From contig CM050652.1 of NCBI GenBank assembly GCA_027574665.1, positions 41,816,307 through 41,880,306 on the forward strand: DNA of 64,000 bases. The letters run 5' to 3'. A program made the translations under genes and the position numbers. This DNA is from Rhynochetos jubatus. Taxonomy: Eukaryota > Chordata > Aves > Eurypygiformes > Rhynochetidae. Each line of letters begins with the position of its first letter. The stretch's first letter is position 1. The notes beneath the pieces were generated by a model. It was not told the DNA's origin. It saw only the letters and a program-made list of their open reading frames with translations, and made no database searches. Of the stretch, positions 15,962-32,640 are shown piece by piece.

Positions 15962-16945
15962 TGAAGTGTTAGACCCTTCAGAAGCAGAAGATCTAAAGAG
16001 GGGGGCAGGGAAAGCTGCAAATGTGTTCTGACAAATGGATTTCAGTTTCCTTAGAATATGAAAACAAACTTTCTGTATGAATTTTATTGAAGGAAATGCT
16101 GATTTGGTGAACTACATCATACAAAGGGAAATAGGATGGCAGACCAACAAATTTGTAAAAACGTGTAGTATTTAATTAGGGTAATAAATTATTTGATTCC
16201 TGTTCTATTTTGCTGCTCTAAACCACGTTGCAGCTTGGAATTTGTCAGAAGATAGATGATATAAAAGAGAAGGAGGGGGGATTCAGTCCAGTTAGTATAC
16301 TACAGTGGCATGAAACTACAGACCAAAAATCTGGCTAATACGTTGCACAGGGTTAAGAATAGGGACAAGATGACCAATGTACTCTCCAGAGCACGATGCC
16401 TCTCCACTCTGTTATCTAAAAGACATAGACTTGTTTTTCACTCTTTGATGTGAAAGATTTGATGTAGATCCTGAGCCTATCCATGTATTTTTGAACTGTT
16501 ATGCATCTAGAATAAGTATGAGACAGAAAAGGAGAAGTGTTTCTTGCAGCTAAAGGAAAATGTTTCATGGAGCTTAAGAGTCCTATAGGTAGGAAACCAG
16601 ACTCTGAATTTAAAACTGGTCAAAAGAAGTCCAGCTTTGAGGAATCTCAGAAGCCTTTTTTCTAGATTGACTATATTGTTCTGTATTCCAGTGGTTAGAG
16701 CTTCTGTTTCCAATTTTAAACAATTCATCCATGAGAGAAGCAAATATATTGTGACTGAAGCACTGATTTAGAAGAAAATATTCTCATATTTCATTCCCAG
16801 TTCTTAATATCTTGTCTCCAGATTAACCTTGAAGAGTCACTTGAGTGTTTACCTTAGGTCTGTGTCTATGAAACAAGATTAAAAGTATTTTCTTTGTCTC
16901 AACTCCATTATGCTGATGAGGCCTAATACATGCTAGGATGTCTAG

Positions 16946-16985
16946 ATAACGTAACGTAGCGTAACATAACATAGCATAACATGAG
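16946..16985. repeat. Period-5 tandem repeat, (RTARC)n
   Basis: Eight consecutive pentamers read ATAAC, GTAAC, GTAGC, GTAAC, ATAAC, ATAGC, ATAAC, ATGAG. The order also shows a 15-base higher period (RTAAC RTAAC RTAGC). It is an imperfect intronic minisatellite with CpG-containing units at its start. Confidence 0.85.
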
Positions 16986-17642
16986 CCTTCAATTATGACA
17001 CATTAAAAATGGCCAAAGCACTTGCACGTTTCAAATGTGCTTTAGTCTTATTTTTGTGTAAAAGATTTAAGAAATGAATTTTTCTGTTTTGCAAAGAGAT
17101 GACAAATTTTTATTAGGATTTAGTTACCAAAGGCTACTGTTCATACTATATTTTTTGAAAATGCTGTCCTAAGGTTACTACCTAAATCCATTTGTACACA
17201 TAGCAAGAGAAGTTAACTATAAGGGAAGACTGCAAGATACATTTGTTTTCAAAAAAGCTCTGCCTGAAGATTAGCATTTGGTATATCACCTTCTTGTGTT
17301 TGGCTGGGGGGAAGGTTACATGTTGGCGATTTAGGATACAGATTTTGAAGTCAAAATTAGACATTCTTGATTGTTTAATAATGTGATTTCTATTCACGGT
17401 GCCCAGCATAGAAAAATAATGCACAAAAGGAGAGAGCAATTGAAAGTTATTTGATTGCAGTCTTTAAAAAGATGAAGTCTGTATTTAGCTGTAATCAGCT
17501 GCCCTTTGAAAACCTCTTTTCTGCTTAAATACAGCCTTTGTACAGTCTGCATCTGCCATAATTGGTTTTCTAAAGTCTATAGTGTTGCTGCATTTGCCTT
17601 CCTTGAAGAGGGGGGAAATAGTTATTCATAGACCAGAAATAG

Positions 17643-22007
<4,365 letters not shown>

Positions 22008-22175
22008 GTGCCATACTCCGAGCTGGGTGGAAAAACTTTAGTGATGGCAGTTTATGACTTTGATCGTTTCTCCAAACATGATATCATTGGGGAATATAAG
22101 GTTGCGATGAATACAGTGGACTTTGGGCACGTCACTGAGGAGTGGAGGGATTTGCAAAGTGCAGAGAAGGAAGAG
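22008..22175 (+). CDS. SYT1: SYT1 exon: C2A domain, third Ca2+-binding loop
   Basis: The exon is 168 bp, 56 codons, phase 0 at both ends, covering about residues 214-269 (rat numbering). It starts [10 protein letters not shown] and ends SAEKEE. It completes C2A. The loop-3 ligands in [10 protein letters not shown] are all present (D230, D232, D238, plus S235), as are R233, important for Ca2+ affinity, and the membrane-inserting F234. The downstream segment GEYKVAMN differs from the mammalian GEFKVPMN by two residues; the rest, including [12 protein letters not shown], matches. The exon ends in the short C2A-C2B linker. The acceptor is ctcttctttgcag and the donor is GAG/gtaaga, a strong site. 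Intron retention would add 24 unrelated residues before a stop at 22247. Confidence 0.98.
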
Positions 22176-23484
22176 GTAAGAAAAATCAGACTTTTTTTCT
22201 TTCCCCCCTGGACATTTTTTCCTCAGCTAGAGAAACCGCCAAACTAGCAGCAGCTCCCATCTGTTATCAGCATTTCTCAGAATTACTTTGTCTGATAAAT
22301 TTTTGATAATCATCTTTTCCAATACTCATTGAATGGTACGTTCTCCTTTGCTAATCCTATTTTAAATCTTTTTGATACTTCACGCAACATATTAAGGAAG
22401 TTTTCAGGAGTTGGACTTTTTCTTGAATTGATGCAGTTTGTGTACATAGAATCTGCATTTAAATTATGAGAGTGGTGTGCATCTAGGCTTCTTTGTGGCC
22501 TAGCCCTAATCATTTTACATGTTTGCATCTCAAGACATCTTCTCAAGCATGAAGATAATGGTCTGTTTTCATTGAAATACCTTGCAGTTTTACTGAGACG
22601 CTATGGAATAATATCCATTGATTAGAATGATGCTTTTGACAAAGACCTTGAAATGGCATCTCACTCAAATATTAATCCCCATTTTATTTTCCTCTCGGTG
22701 CCAACATCATGTGAGTTCATTATTTACTAGGCATAGTGCTACACGTACACAAGACACTTTCTGGAGATATTTCATCACTAAATTGTGCATCCTGTGAGAT
22801 TGTTCATACAGGCACATCCACCTTTTTGCTTATTATAAGACCATTTTGTACTCAGTTGTACATTATTTTTCCTTTTGAGTGCTAGATAATATCTTCCCAC
22901 TCATAATAGTCAGAGTGCACAGCGTGCTTCAGTTCTCTGGTGGGAGAAGAAGGAATCTGAGTCTGAGTTCCTTGTTGTCTAATTTACCTAATAAACTGCT
23001 TTGGATTCAAACCTTAGTTTCTGTAATTAAAAGGACAATCTCCAGATGAAATCTTTCCTTAATACAAGTGACAAAATCCTTTCTATTAGATTTTGGCTAC
23101 AAGTTGTGAAAAATTCAGCAGATGCTGAGCCATGCAGCCTTCTCAGATTTTTAAAAATAGTAGATTTCAGTCTTACCTTTTTGACTGTTTTTAAAGACTG
23201 TTTGCAGGTGGCTTTCTTCTACTGCATATTGATTTGAAAGCCACTGATATATTGAGACTATTCTATATGGCGTTCTTCCATAGTGAGAGCATTTTCAGAG
23301 CTCTCTTATTGCATGTGACATTGGTACTCATGCTATATGGAGCATTTTTTTTCCACTCTTAAAGCTAAAGATGAAAATGAAAAATAGATGAAAAATAGAT
23401 AAAAAGGCAGTTTGCATTTCAAGGACACCATTTCTTTAAGGCCTCAGCATACCTAAAAACAAAACAAAACAAAAAAAAAAAACT

Positions 23485-23525
23485 CTAGAAATGTAAAATT
23501 GGAAAGCTAGAAATGTAAAATTGGA
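23485..23525. repeat. 19-bp direct repeat, 22-bp spacing
   Basis: CTAGAAATGTAAAATTGGA occurs exactly at 23485-23503 and again at 23507-23525, separated by AAG. It sits directly downstream of an A-rich run (about 23458-23482). It is a recent-looking local duplication because the copies are identical. Confidence 0.9.
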
Positions 23526-24501
23526 GTGTATTAATCCTTCCAAACTTTATTAAGTGTCAAATAGGACTTCTGTTCCACTACTGTGTATGATGTCATAGTG
23601 TTTCATGTTTTTCCTGTTTCAAAACACATAAAATAAGCCAAATACTACACAAAGAGGTATTGAAACTTTACTTTTTTAGTATAACTTTAAGCTTTTATAA
23701 CATTAGCAATGGTATCCCCCTATATAGCGGAGAGATAATATGGTATAGATTAGTGTGGGTTTCGTCTGTCTTGTGGCATAGAACATTGCCTCTTGGTTTT
23801 TCCAGCTCACATCCACAGTAAGACCTGACTCGGTTGCTTGGTGGCTTCATAAAGTTCATATCCTGTTAATACAAAACAATGATAATGTTGCTTGAAATGA
23901 TATTGAGCAGTGTGAGCCACTTACAAAAATGCATTCTGACTTGGGAAGAACTTTTTATTAAAACAGGAGGTAATTAAAATAAATAATTCTTAAAGTATTT
24001 GGGTATTAGAAGAGTATTACAAGAGATTTCAATAGTTTGCAGTAGAGGTGAAATCTAGGTTGTCCCTTATTTGTGCTTTCAGAGCCCATGTGAACTGATA
24101 TGTTTGTTTTTACATGCGTTTGTCATTTCTCTATGCAAACATATTTGCATGGGAGTCATGTTAACTAGAAGAAACTAGCTTTTCTTGGTTCCTATTTGAG
24201 CCTCTGCTTTCACCTTTCTTCAAATTTCAGGCACTATACATATGCAAAAAAAAAAAAATTTGTCTTTTTTGTAAAAATTTTTGATAGGGCTACTAATGTG
24301 TGGCTTTTTTATTTGTAGGCAATATGATCTTATGAAAACATAAAAAACTGCTTACTCCAACTCCCTAAATATTTTTTTTCATTCTACAGGAGGTCTCCTG
24401 TTTCATTTTGCATCTCATAAACATGCAAGGTTTCAAATAAATATGGGGAAATATGGGGAAAGACTTCTTTAATCTTAGTTTTCTATATATGAGTTGTAGC
24501 T

Positions 24502-24533
24502 TTTCTACAACAGCTCCTGAGCTGTTGTAGAAA
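24502..24533. repeat. Inverted repeat: 14-bp perfect stem, 4-nt loop
   Basis: The left arm TTTCTACAACAGCT (24502-24515), loop CCTG (24516-24519) and right arm AGCTGTTGTAGAAA (24520-24533) are perfectly complementary. Outside an asymmetric internal loop, TTGTA at 24494-24498 can pair with TACAA at 24542-24546, lengthening the stem. In the SYT1 pre-mRNA this would form a stable hairpin, but no matching family or mature small RNA can be named from the sequence. Confidence 0.9.
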
Positions 24534-26637
24534 TAACACTGTACAAATAAAAAGTGACCGCACAGAAACCAGTTACTCGAGATGTAGGCAAGCCAAATAT
24601 GTTTAATCCAAAAGGTCTTGGCTTATTTTTGCTTTGTTATGAAACCTCTGCTTCTGTCATATGTATGTTGAGCCTGATTCAAAGAAGTGCTTAGCCCAGT
24701 TTGAAAAAGAAATCTCTACCAAGAACCAAGAGAGTTACATCTGTCAGTGGTTTGAGAGCTGTGTTTTACACAAAATGTCATTCATATTTCCCTATTTGAC
24801 TACTGCCATGTACCTCACCATCTTTGAAGTTCTGTGCCCTGCTCCACAGCAAAGATGCCAAACGGATTCTATTACATTTTAAGTGATAATAAATACGGGA
24901 CAGAGAGGGATGGGAGAGGTCTTATCTCCATAAACCTCTGATCAGCTGACATAGCAGACATTGCAGAATTCACAGCAGATAGAGCTGCGACCAAGAAGTA
25001 CCGGGGCTTCAGAATTACCAAATAAAGTCCTGTGCATATAAAGGCTAACATGATTTATCTAGTCCAAATTTGTGGCACCAGACAAATGCTTGTATCTTGG
25101 TAGTGATCATGAACATGATACGGCAGTCTGGCTTACTAATTGTAAGAAAACATGATAAAAATCAGATTAAAACCTAAGCAACAGGGTTTCATTCAAAAAG
25201 TATGACAAATGTAATTCTGCTACTACAAAAAACCTTTTGTAGTTGTAGACTATTGGACATGTTATAATTGTGTAATTTTAATTTGTCCCTGAAAAACACA
25301 TCCGTGTGTAGTCTGCAACATTTGAAGAATGACATGGTTTATTTTCTTTTTTGCCCTTACAACATTTAGGTAAGTTTGTCAGTTCCTAACAACCTAGCAC
25401 TAACTAGAATTCTAAATATGTTTGTAATTAAGTATCAGATGCCAAACTATACTTAATGTTTTCATTATTACTCCAAAACAAGATGCATACCAAAGCACAT
25501 CAGTGGCAATTGTCACCAGTCATTTTGAAAGAACCATGTACGTGACATCAGTCAAACTGAGTATAAAAGTCTTATTTTTATTTCACTTTACGTAGCATTC
25601 AGTTGCTGCACATCACAGAATATACAAGTCAATTAACACTGCAATCATAGAGGGCAAAATCATTTTATGAGCAGTTACTCTTCTTGCTCATAAAGCTCCA
25701 CTGTACTTTCTATCCTTTTCTTCTAAATGAGCTTGAAATTGATGGCAGAGGATGAAGGTTTAATGAAATATTTGAAGCTCTACCTCTCATGGCCCAGCCA
25801 TTTGAATGGCATCTTTCTGACACTGCATTCTCTTTTGGGAATGGTCTTATTAATATATTTATGCTGGCAAAGCACTTTGAAGGTGCAAGGTTTTATGTAA
25901 GTATTTGCTGTGACTGTGAGCAGGCTTTGGGAATGTACAAGTCTGTACAATGACTGCTAAATATTGGGGAGGCCACTACTAATGAGCTACATACCTTGAA
26001 TCCTTTTTCCCTGTCTGCTTTTAGCTCTGCTGTCCTTGTGAATATATGGAGATGATTGATTTAGCAGTCCTTCAGTCTCATATGACTGAGAGCTTGGGAG
26101 GGATCAGTGGTGGGTACTGAAAGATTATTCACTTTTACCAAGTCTGACATATAATGGTTTGGGCACTGAGTGTTAAAAAAAAGATTATAGGAGTTTATTC
26201 CTCTGTGTCATCTACCAGATGTCACTGCCATTAACTTTATCTGAGTACACACTGCATCCAATATCTGTTATCACTCCAGTACAGAAGGCCAGACAGACCT
26301 TTTCTTTGCTCAAAGCAGAGTGAATCATATTGAGAGTCATCTTCCGCATACTTCAACTGATTTCCCTCCAGACATTTGGTTATATTGGCACTTAAAACTG
26401 AAAGCCTTTTCTAGCAAACATTTCAAGGAATTTTAGGGAATATAAGGAAGAGCAGAAACAATTCTTTCCCTTGAAATCAGTGAAGCAGAGCCTCCATCCA
26501 TGAGGAGGAGGATCTTCAACCTGCCACTATCCATCACCAAGAGTTCTGCAGACCTCTTACAATTGCCATCAGATGAGAATCTATGCATTACCTGATCAGG
26601 TGTCCACCATGGGTAGGTTGCATGATGGATGCATGCT

Positions 26638-26661
26638 CCTATCACAATGGGTTGTGATAGG
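26638..26661. repeat. Inverted repeat: 10-bp perfect stem, 4-nt loop
   Basis: The left arm CCTATCACAA (26638-26647), loop TGGG and right arm TTGTGATAGG (26652-26661) are exactly complementary. It lies within a stretch open on the - strand for 117 codons (26433-26786), which has no recognised domain. Confidence 0.85.
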
Positions 26662-29600
26662 TATATTTTGGATGGAAATCTTCTGGAAAACACCAACAAG
26701 ATGGACAACAGCTTCTCTCCTACATGATGCACAATCCCAAGCAGGAGAGATGCTGTAATACTGCCTTGCAGATGGGTGAGATGCAAGAGCTCTGCAGCTG
26801 GGGAGGGAAGGGCCAGTTCTGTGAAGCTTCACATGTGCGCTGTTCATGCAGATTGTTCTTTACTTTTTCAGAAACTAAAAGTTGAAGGAAGAGGATGGAA
26901 AAGTGTGCCTGAAATGAGTATATTTAATACCTCGGTATACGTCATAGAAGTTGGAGAGTGACAAAGTTTGTAAGCTGACTAGCTTATTGAATCCTTAGCA
27001 CTGAAACTTGAGAAGAGTTAAGAGGAAAAGACATTTTTACAAATGTCACTGTCAAATCACAGTAGCAAATCACTGTCATTTTCTGTTATATCAGAGATGG
27101 ACAGATGATCTAATAGACCTTTCACTCTCTAATAATAACACTTAGTTCTTATACAGCTTTGCAGATAGCACAGTGCTTTGCAAAAGAAAGTATCATTATC
27201 CCAATGGAGATCCTGTCAGAGTGCCAAACTTTAAAATGTGAAGTCTCCTTTATTTAGCTGCTATTATATTGGATCACTGTGTTTTCTGCATGGTGTTCAA
27301 GTTTTCTCAAGTTCCCTTCATCTTCCACCCAATTAAAACTTTCAAGATGTTAGATGTAAGGGGTTTTTAATTTTCAGATTTGGTGGCAGAGTTACATACA
27401 GCAAATGCAAAGTGTTGAACGTATGTTCACTTAAGTGCATAGTGTGGAAGGTAAGGACAACAGCTGTCCTGCAGTGGAACTGAATTTGGTAGTGAAACAA
27501 GGAACAAACCATAGGTTCTTAATGCGAGGGAGATGGCTTAAGTTTCAGAACAAGCGATCCTGATTTGAAATTCTTCAGCTGGCAATTAGTTGTTTTTCAG
27601 CTTGAAACTGAAGATGTTGAAATGTTGTGATTTTAAATGTAAAACCATGTAACTCAAGTCAAGCAGTTACCGTACTCTTTCAGGCTATTAGAATTACATG
27701 CTTTTTTTGCCTTTCATACTCAAAACTGCTGACAATCCCACTATATTGTTGAGTATTCTCTTTCTTTACTCCCACTCTGGAAAAGACACCTACCTTAGGA
27801 GGTCAGAGGCATTCTTGTGTTATAACAAAAAGATTGTAATTGGCTTATTTGAAATCAAAAGGGAGCTTGTCTTGATTCATCTCAGACTGTCTGGCTTTAC
27901 AGATATTAAATTCAAATACCGAGGACAGTAGACAAGAAAGAGAAGTTCAGTGATAAATGCAGGCTCTGCTGGGGCCCTTCTGTTTCTGGACAGTATTAAT
28001 TTTGAGATCAGAAATACTTGTATTGCTTATTTGTCAAAAACGTACTTATTACCATTGGACTTTCAAGTGTAGAAGGGCATCTTGAGGTTAAACTGTGCTA
28101 ACAGATCCTATACTTGGTGCTAAGCATCTAATGATCCACACACAAAATAATAATAATTAATGTTGATTCTAGACAAGGCATATTCCTAAGATGTTGTAGA
28201 AAGTTACAAGGAAGGGATAGCGGACAATTCCCCATCTCTGCCTCTTAAAGTTATTGTATGGGGTTTTATTGCTTAAGTATAGGATATTTTAAAATGCTTA
28301 ATAGAGGAGAGAGACTAGGCCAGCCAAGGAGTTCAAAAGCACCAGACTTGGATGTTAAACGTACAGTGGCATTTAGAAAGCAGTGTTCTGAATCACATTT
28401 TCATAGGCTTTTGAGAAAGATGCTGAGAGGGATCAAAATCATCTTAGGGTTCTTTAAAAGGCTTAAGCAGAATTTATATCACTTAGATACTGGAAGTGTT
28501 CTCCATGTACCTGCAAGTGATTCATTCACGTAGCTGATGTATCAGTGTCATTAGCAGGGGTTGAACTATATTCAAAGTGAAAAGCGCTAAAGCTATGCTA
28601 CATAGAGGTCTTTTGGATGGAAGCTGCAGAAGTAATTCCAGGGAATTCAGCCATATTCATGGAGTACTCCCAGTTACACAGCTCTGTAATCTGGGAGGGA
28701 TTGCAATTGCATCTGCAGAATCAGCTGATGAAAAGAAAGGACCACAGAGTGTGCTATATATGAAATTTTCCTGCATTGTTCACCACCTGGACTTTTATGT
28801 ACTTACTTATTTTTCTGACTACCAGCATCAGTGAATGTATTATCCATAGGCAGAAATTGCATTTCTAACTGGAATTCTAGGCAGAAGCTTTACAGTAGTC
28901 CAGGGTAATACCTTATTTCCCTTTCTTCCCTGCCTTTGCAAACTGACAGTGACAAAAATTGTTATCTGATTGCTGTTACAAACCAGGATGAGGAGCTCAA
29001 GGAAGCTGTAAGATGGCTGTATCAAAATACTCCATCATAAGTGTCATTAGAAGGACCTTCAAAATAGAGACCAGCATTTTAAGTCACAAGGAAAGAGCAG
29101 CTCTCACAATGAAGATGACAGCTTTTTCACAAAAAGGTTAAGGCATAGTATACCATTCCAGTCTCCTCGCTTTGTTGTGCCCACTCCACATAGAAGTAAA
29201 ATATCTTAGTTTCCGGAAGCATCACAGAAAGATGTATTTTTGAAAAGGTTAAAGACAAAGATTTAGGAATAGTGGTCTGAGGAAAAAAAAAAACAACCCA
29301 AACACCAAAACGCAGATTAGTCATTTTCTTCATTTTTTTCCCCTGTCAGCTCTTAAACACCAATTTAGACCATGTCAGGGATTACCATAGTAACCATTTA
29401 ACCTCTTTTCAGAGCCTGTTGTCTTTCAGTTTAGTTCAACAAGGAGCTTAACTGGCATTTGAAGCACTTTGCATTGTACCTGTGACTAGAATTAGCACCA
29501 AATGCCCTTGTTTGAGAGAAATCACAGTTAGAATCTAGAACATAATACTGTATTTTCCGTTTTTCCAGTGGTATTAGGCTTTTATTGTTTTCATGCTATT

Positions 29601-29995
29601 ATTTTTCAGAGGTAGAGTACATCAATTCAGGAGGCATTACCAGGTCTTATTTCTAGGCTAAATAAATGACAGACAGCAGTAACTCGTTCCTAGAGTTGCC
29701 TGTTTGATTATGTCATAAACCTCAGCCTTCTGCCAAAGGCCAAAGAAATTCCTCACATTGGCTGATGTGCTGTTGGGGTGTTACAGGTGATGCAGCTGTG
29801 GTGGTTTTAGTGCAATCAACCCTGTACTTCTTTCCTCTTTCTTTTCCATGGCCTTCAACAGCTTATTGTGTAATTGTTATTGTCTTAACTAGAGAAAGAC
29901 TCAGGACATGTTGATTTAAATTAGATTCTAAAAACCTTTGGAATAGCATAGCCTTTTTCTCTCATTCATGTCTAATTCAGTCTGGGCAGGATGAT

Positions 29996-30010
29996 AAAAA
30001 AAAAAAAAAA
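29996..30010. repeat. A15 homopolymer
   Basis: Fifteen consecutive A lie between GGATGAT and GGCCC. No retroposed sequence is recognised upstream. Confidence 0.85.
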
Positions 30011-32056
30011 GGCCCTTTTCATAGAAATCTCTGTTTCTGCATTTTAGGCATTTTTCCCTTGTAGGTTAATGGGGAACTGGCATTTCCAGTTCTTATGATC
30101 TTGCAATCTTTGACATACACACAGTTCTTTTTGAAAGGCTGATTATGGCTAGTTTTTCACTTTCAATCACACAGATCAAAGCAAATACTATTCTTGGGTG
30201 TTCATAAGTAACTCTACACCATACATAAGATTCAAAGAGAAGAACAAGATAGGTGTAAATGCTTTTCTGTACCTTATCTGAGCATGAACATTGATAATGT
30301 TGGTGCTGTAGAATTAAACTTTTTTTAACCTCTCTGTCATCTGGAACTCTAATAGTGAGGAATTTTTCTTCAAAAATGATGCCACTGTCTAAAGGTCAAG
30401 CCATTTCTCTTCTCTTTCTTTCTCTCCAGACTTTCACAGCACTGACCACACAAAGGGAGAAATTCGTAAATTGCTCACCCATAAATTGAACTCTCAGCCT
30501 CTTATTCTTCTAAGTTTTGGGGTTTTTTTCCTTTTCTTAATTTCTACCATCATTCTATACACCTGAGTGAGTCAGTTAATAATTTAGCTCCACTTTTTAG
30601 CCTCCACAGTCTAAAGTTGCTGTTGCTTTTTGGAATCTATGTTGACCAGAGATCAAACCTCTGTGACTCACTCCACCTCCTCACTTCTCAACATATTCTC
30701 ACTCTTTGTGTATTTATGCGTGCAAGATGTAGACCTGAGTACAGAGCAGAAATAGATCTTTCTTTTATGATGCATCTTCTGGGATAGAAGCTTTTGTGCA
30801 GACTTCAGTAGCTTTGTGAGCGGCCTTTAATTGCATTAATTGGGACTTTTTGTGTCATATGGCTGCCTGAATGGCTTACTCGCTAGATACATGGAGCGGT
30901 GCTGTAGTTGTTCTGTTGTTTCCACTGACAAGAGTTTCCAGAGTAGAATTTTTATCTGAGGAGAGCTTGTGTATGGTCACTTCCAAAGAATTACTACTCC
31001 TGCTCTCTGCTTAGAGCAGAACACAACTCACTTTGAGCTACCATCATCAGTATGCAGATGAAATTAATTTCTGATCTCCTTTTTGAACCAAGATGTTGTC
31101 TCTATGTGCTTCTTGCCAGTCAGGCACTAGATGAAGAGAAATAACTGAAACTGAATCCAGTGACACAGAAGCCAAGACATTTTTCTTGAGCATTATGTCT
31201 GCAATTACAATTATAGAAATAGTGCCAAAGGCAGGAGTTTCCAAACTAGCAGGGAGAAGGAGAGTTCAAAGCGGTATGTTATTGCTGCTTGATCGGCTGG
31301 ATGCATTCGCCTACAACAGAACAGAATTAGGAGTTGCTGCTACTTCCACTGTCATTGATAATGGCAACTACATTTGGGAACCTGTCTCTCGTGCCTTTTT
31401 CCACTTGTGGCTGACCTTGAGTTCAAATCTCTTCTTCTTAGATAGAGACCTTGCCGTAAAATTCTAAGCTAAGTCATTCCCTAGATGATTACCATTATGT
31501 GGGCTTTAAAACTTGCTTTTGATGCCAGCAGTATAGAACATGGCCCTGCAGCATTGAAGTGGTATGGTTGGCAGTAAGCTTCCCATTAGATCCTTTATCA
31601 ATTTTAGGTGCTACTTAAATTGCTTTTGGTAATCTTCAGAGCTACTGGGTAGTCTGGAAACCAGTTAATTTACTTTTGTTTTTCCGTATCTTCTTCAGTA
31701 ACTGTCAAAATTAACTGGAGGATCTCTGTTGGTGAGTGGTGCTCAGACTTTCAAACTGGCAGCAGCTCATTTTCATGTGAGTGCTCTGAGGTCTGCAGCT
31801 GACATGCCCTGTCTGTTAATGCCCAGCCCCGAATTAGATAGCAGCAGATTATGCTGAAAGTGTTTTTATTCATTCAGACTTTCACATTAATCAGTCAGGC
31901 TGAACATTAATTTTCTGTGATGTTTTAGAGCAGGCACGTTTTCCAGGAGATGTGGGTCATTTGAATTAGTTTTGATTACTCTGGTTGTTTTGCTTTTACT
32001 TATTGTACAGAAAATAGCTCCAACTCTTACAATTCTGTGACACAAAGAATGAGAGG

Positions 32057-32640
32057 ACAAACTCCATCCTGGGGTGCATCAAACATCACATAACCAGCTG
32101 GTCAAAAGAGGTGCAGCCTCACTAGTACTGTCTGCAGTTCTGAGCCCCGCAATTTGGGAAGGATATGAAGGTCCTTGAATGCATCCAGAGGAGGACATCA
32201 ACAAAACTGGTGAAAGTGTTGGACTGAACACCCTACGAGCAGCAGCTCAGGGCTTTGGGCTTGTCTGGTTTGGAGAAGAGGAGGCTGAGGGGTGAGCTCA
32301 TTGTCCTGTACAGCTTCCCAAGGAGAAGATGTGGAGAGGGAGGTACTGACATCTTCTTCCCAGGATCCAGTGATAGGATGCGTGGGAATGGTTCAAAGCT
32401 GCACCAGGGGAGGTTTAGACTGAACATGAGAAAGCATTTCTTTACCAAGAGGGTGGTCAAACACTGGAACAGGCTTCCTGGAGAGGTGGTCGATGCCACA
32501 AGCCTGACAGTGTTTAAGAGGCATTTGGACAATGCCCTTAATGACATGCTTTAACTTTTGGTCAACCCCAAATTGGTCAGGCAGTTGGACAAGATAACCA
32601 TTGTAGGTCCCTTCCAACTGAAATATTCTTTCTATTCTAC
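32057..32640 (+). mobile_element. CR1 LINE 3' fragment, sense to SYT1, older copy
   Basis: The sequence follows the CR1 3' region in order. A CATCCTGGGGTGCATC start is followed by segments equivalent to [14 protein letters not shown] (32273-32314), FRLNMRKHFFTKRVVKHWNRLPGEVVDA (within 32412-32500) and a 3' terminus of GTAGGTCCCTTCCAACTGAAATATTCT with degenerate ATTCT repeats to about 32640. An open frame at 32255-32554 keeps 99 codons, but the upstream part is deleted and diverged relative to the first CR1 copy. Both boundaries are approximate. The different 3' end (CCAACTGAAATATTCT rather than CCAACCCAAACCATTCTATG) indicates another CR1 subfamily from the copy near 19.4-20.2 kb. It is inactive. 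Confidence 0.9.

Noticed and set aside
32233-32617. - strand open frames of 104 and 74 codons
   Set aside because: They are antisense to the sense-oriented CR1 fragment.
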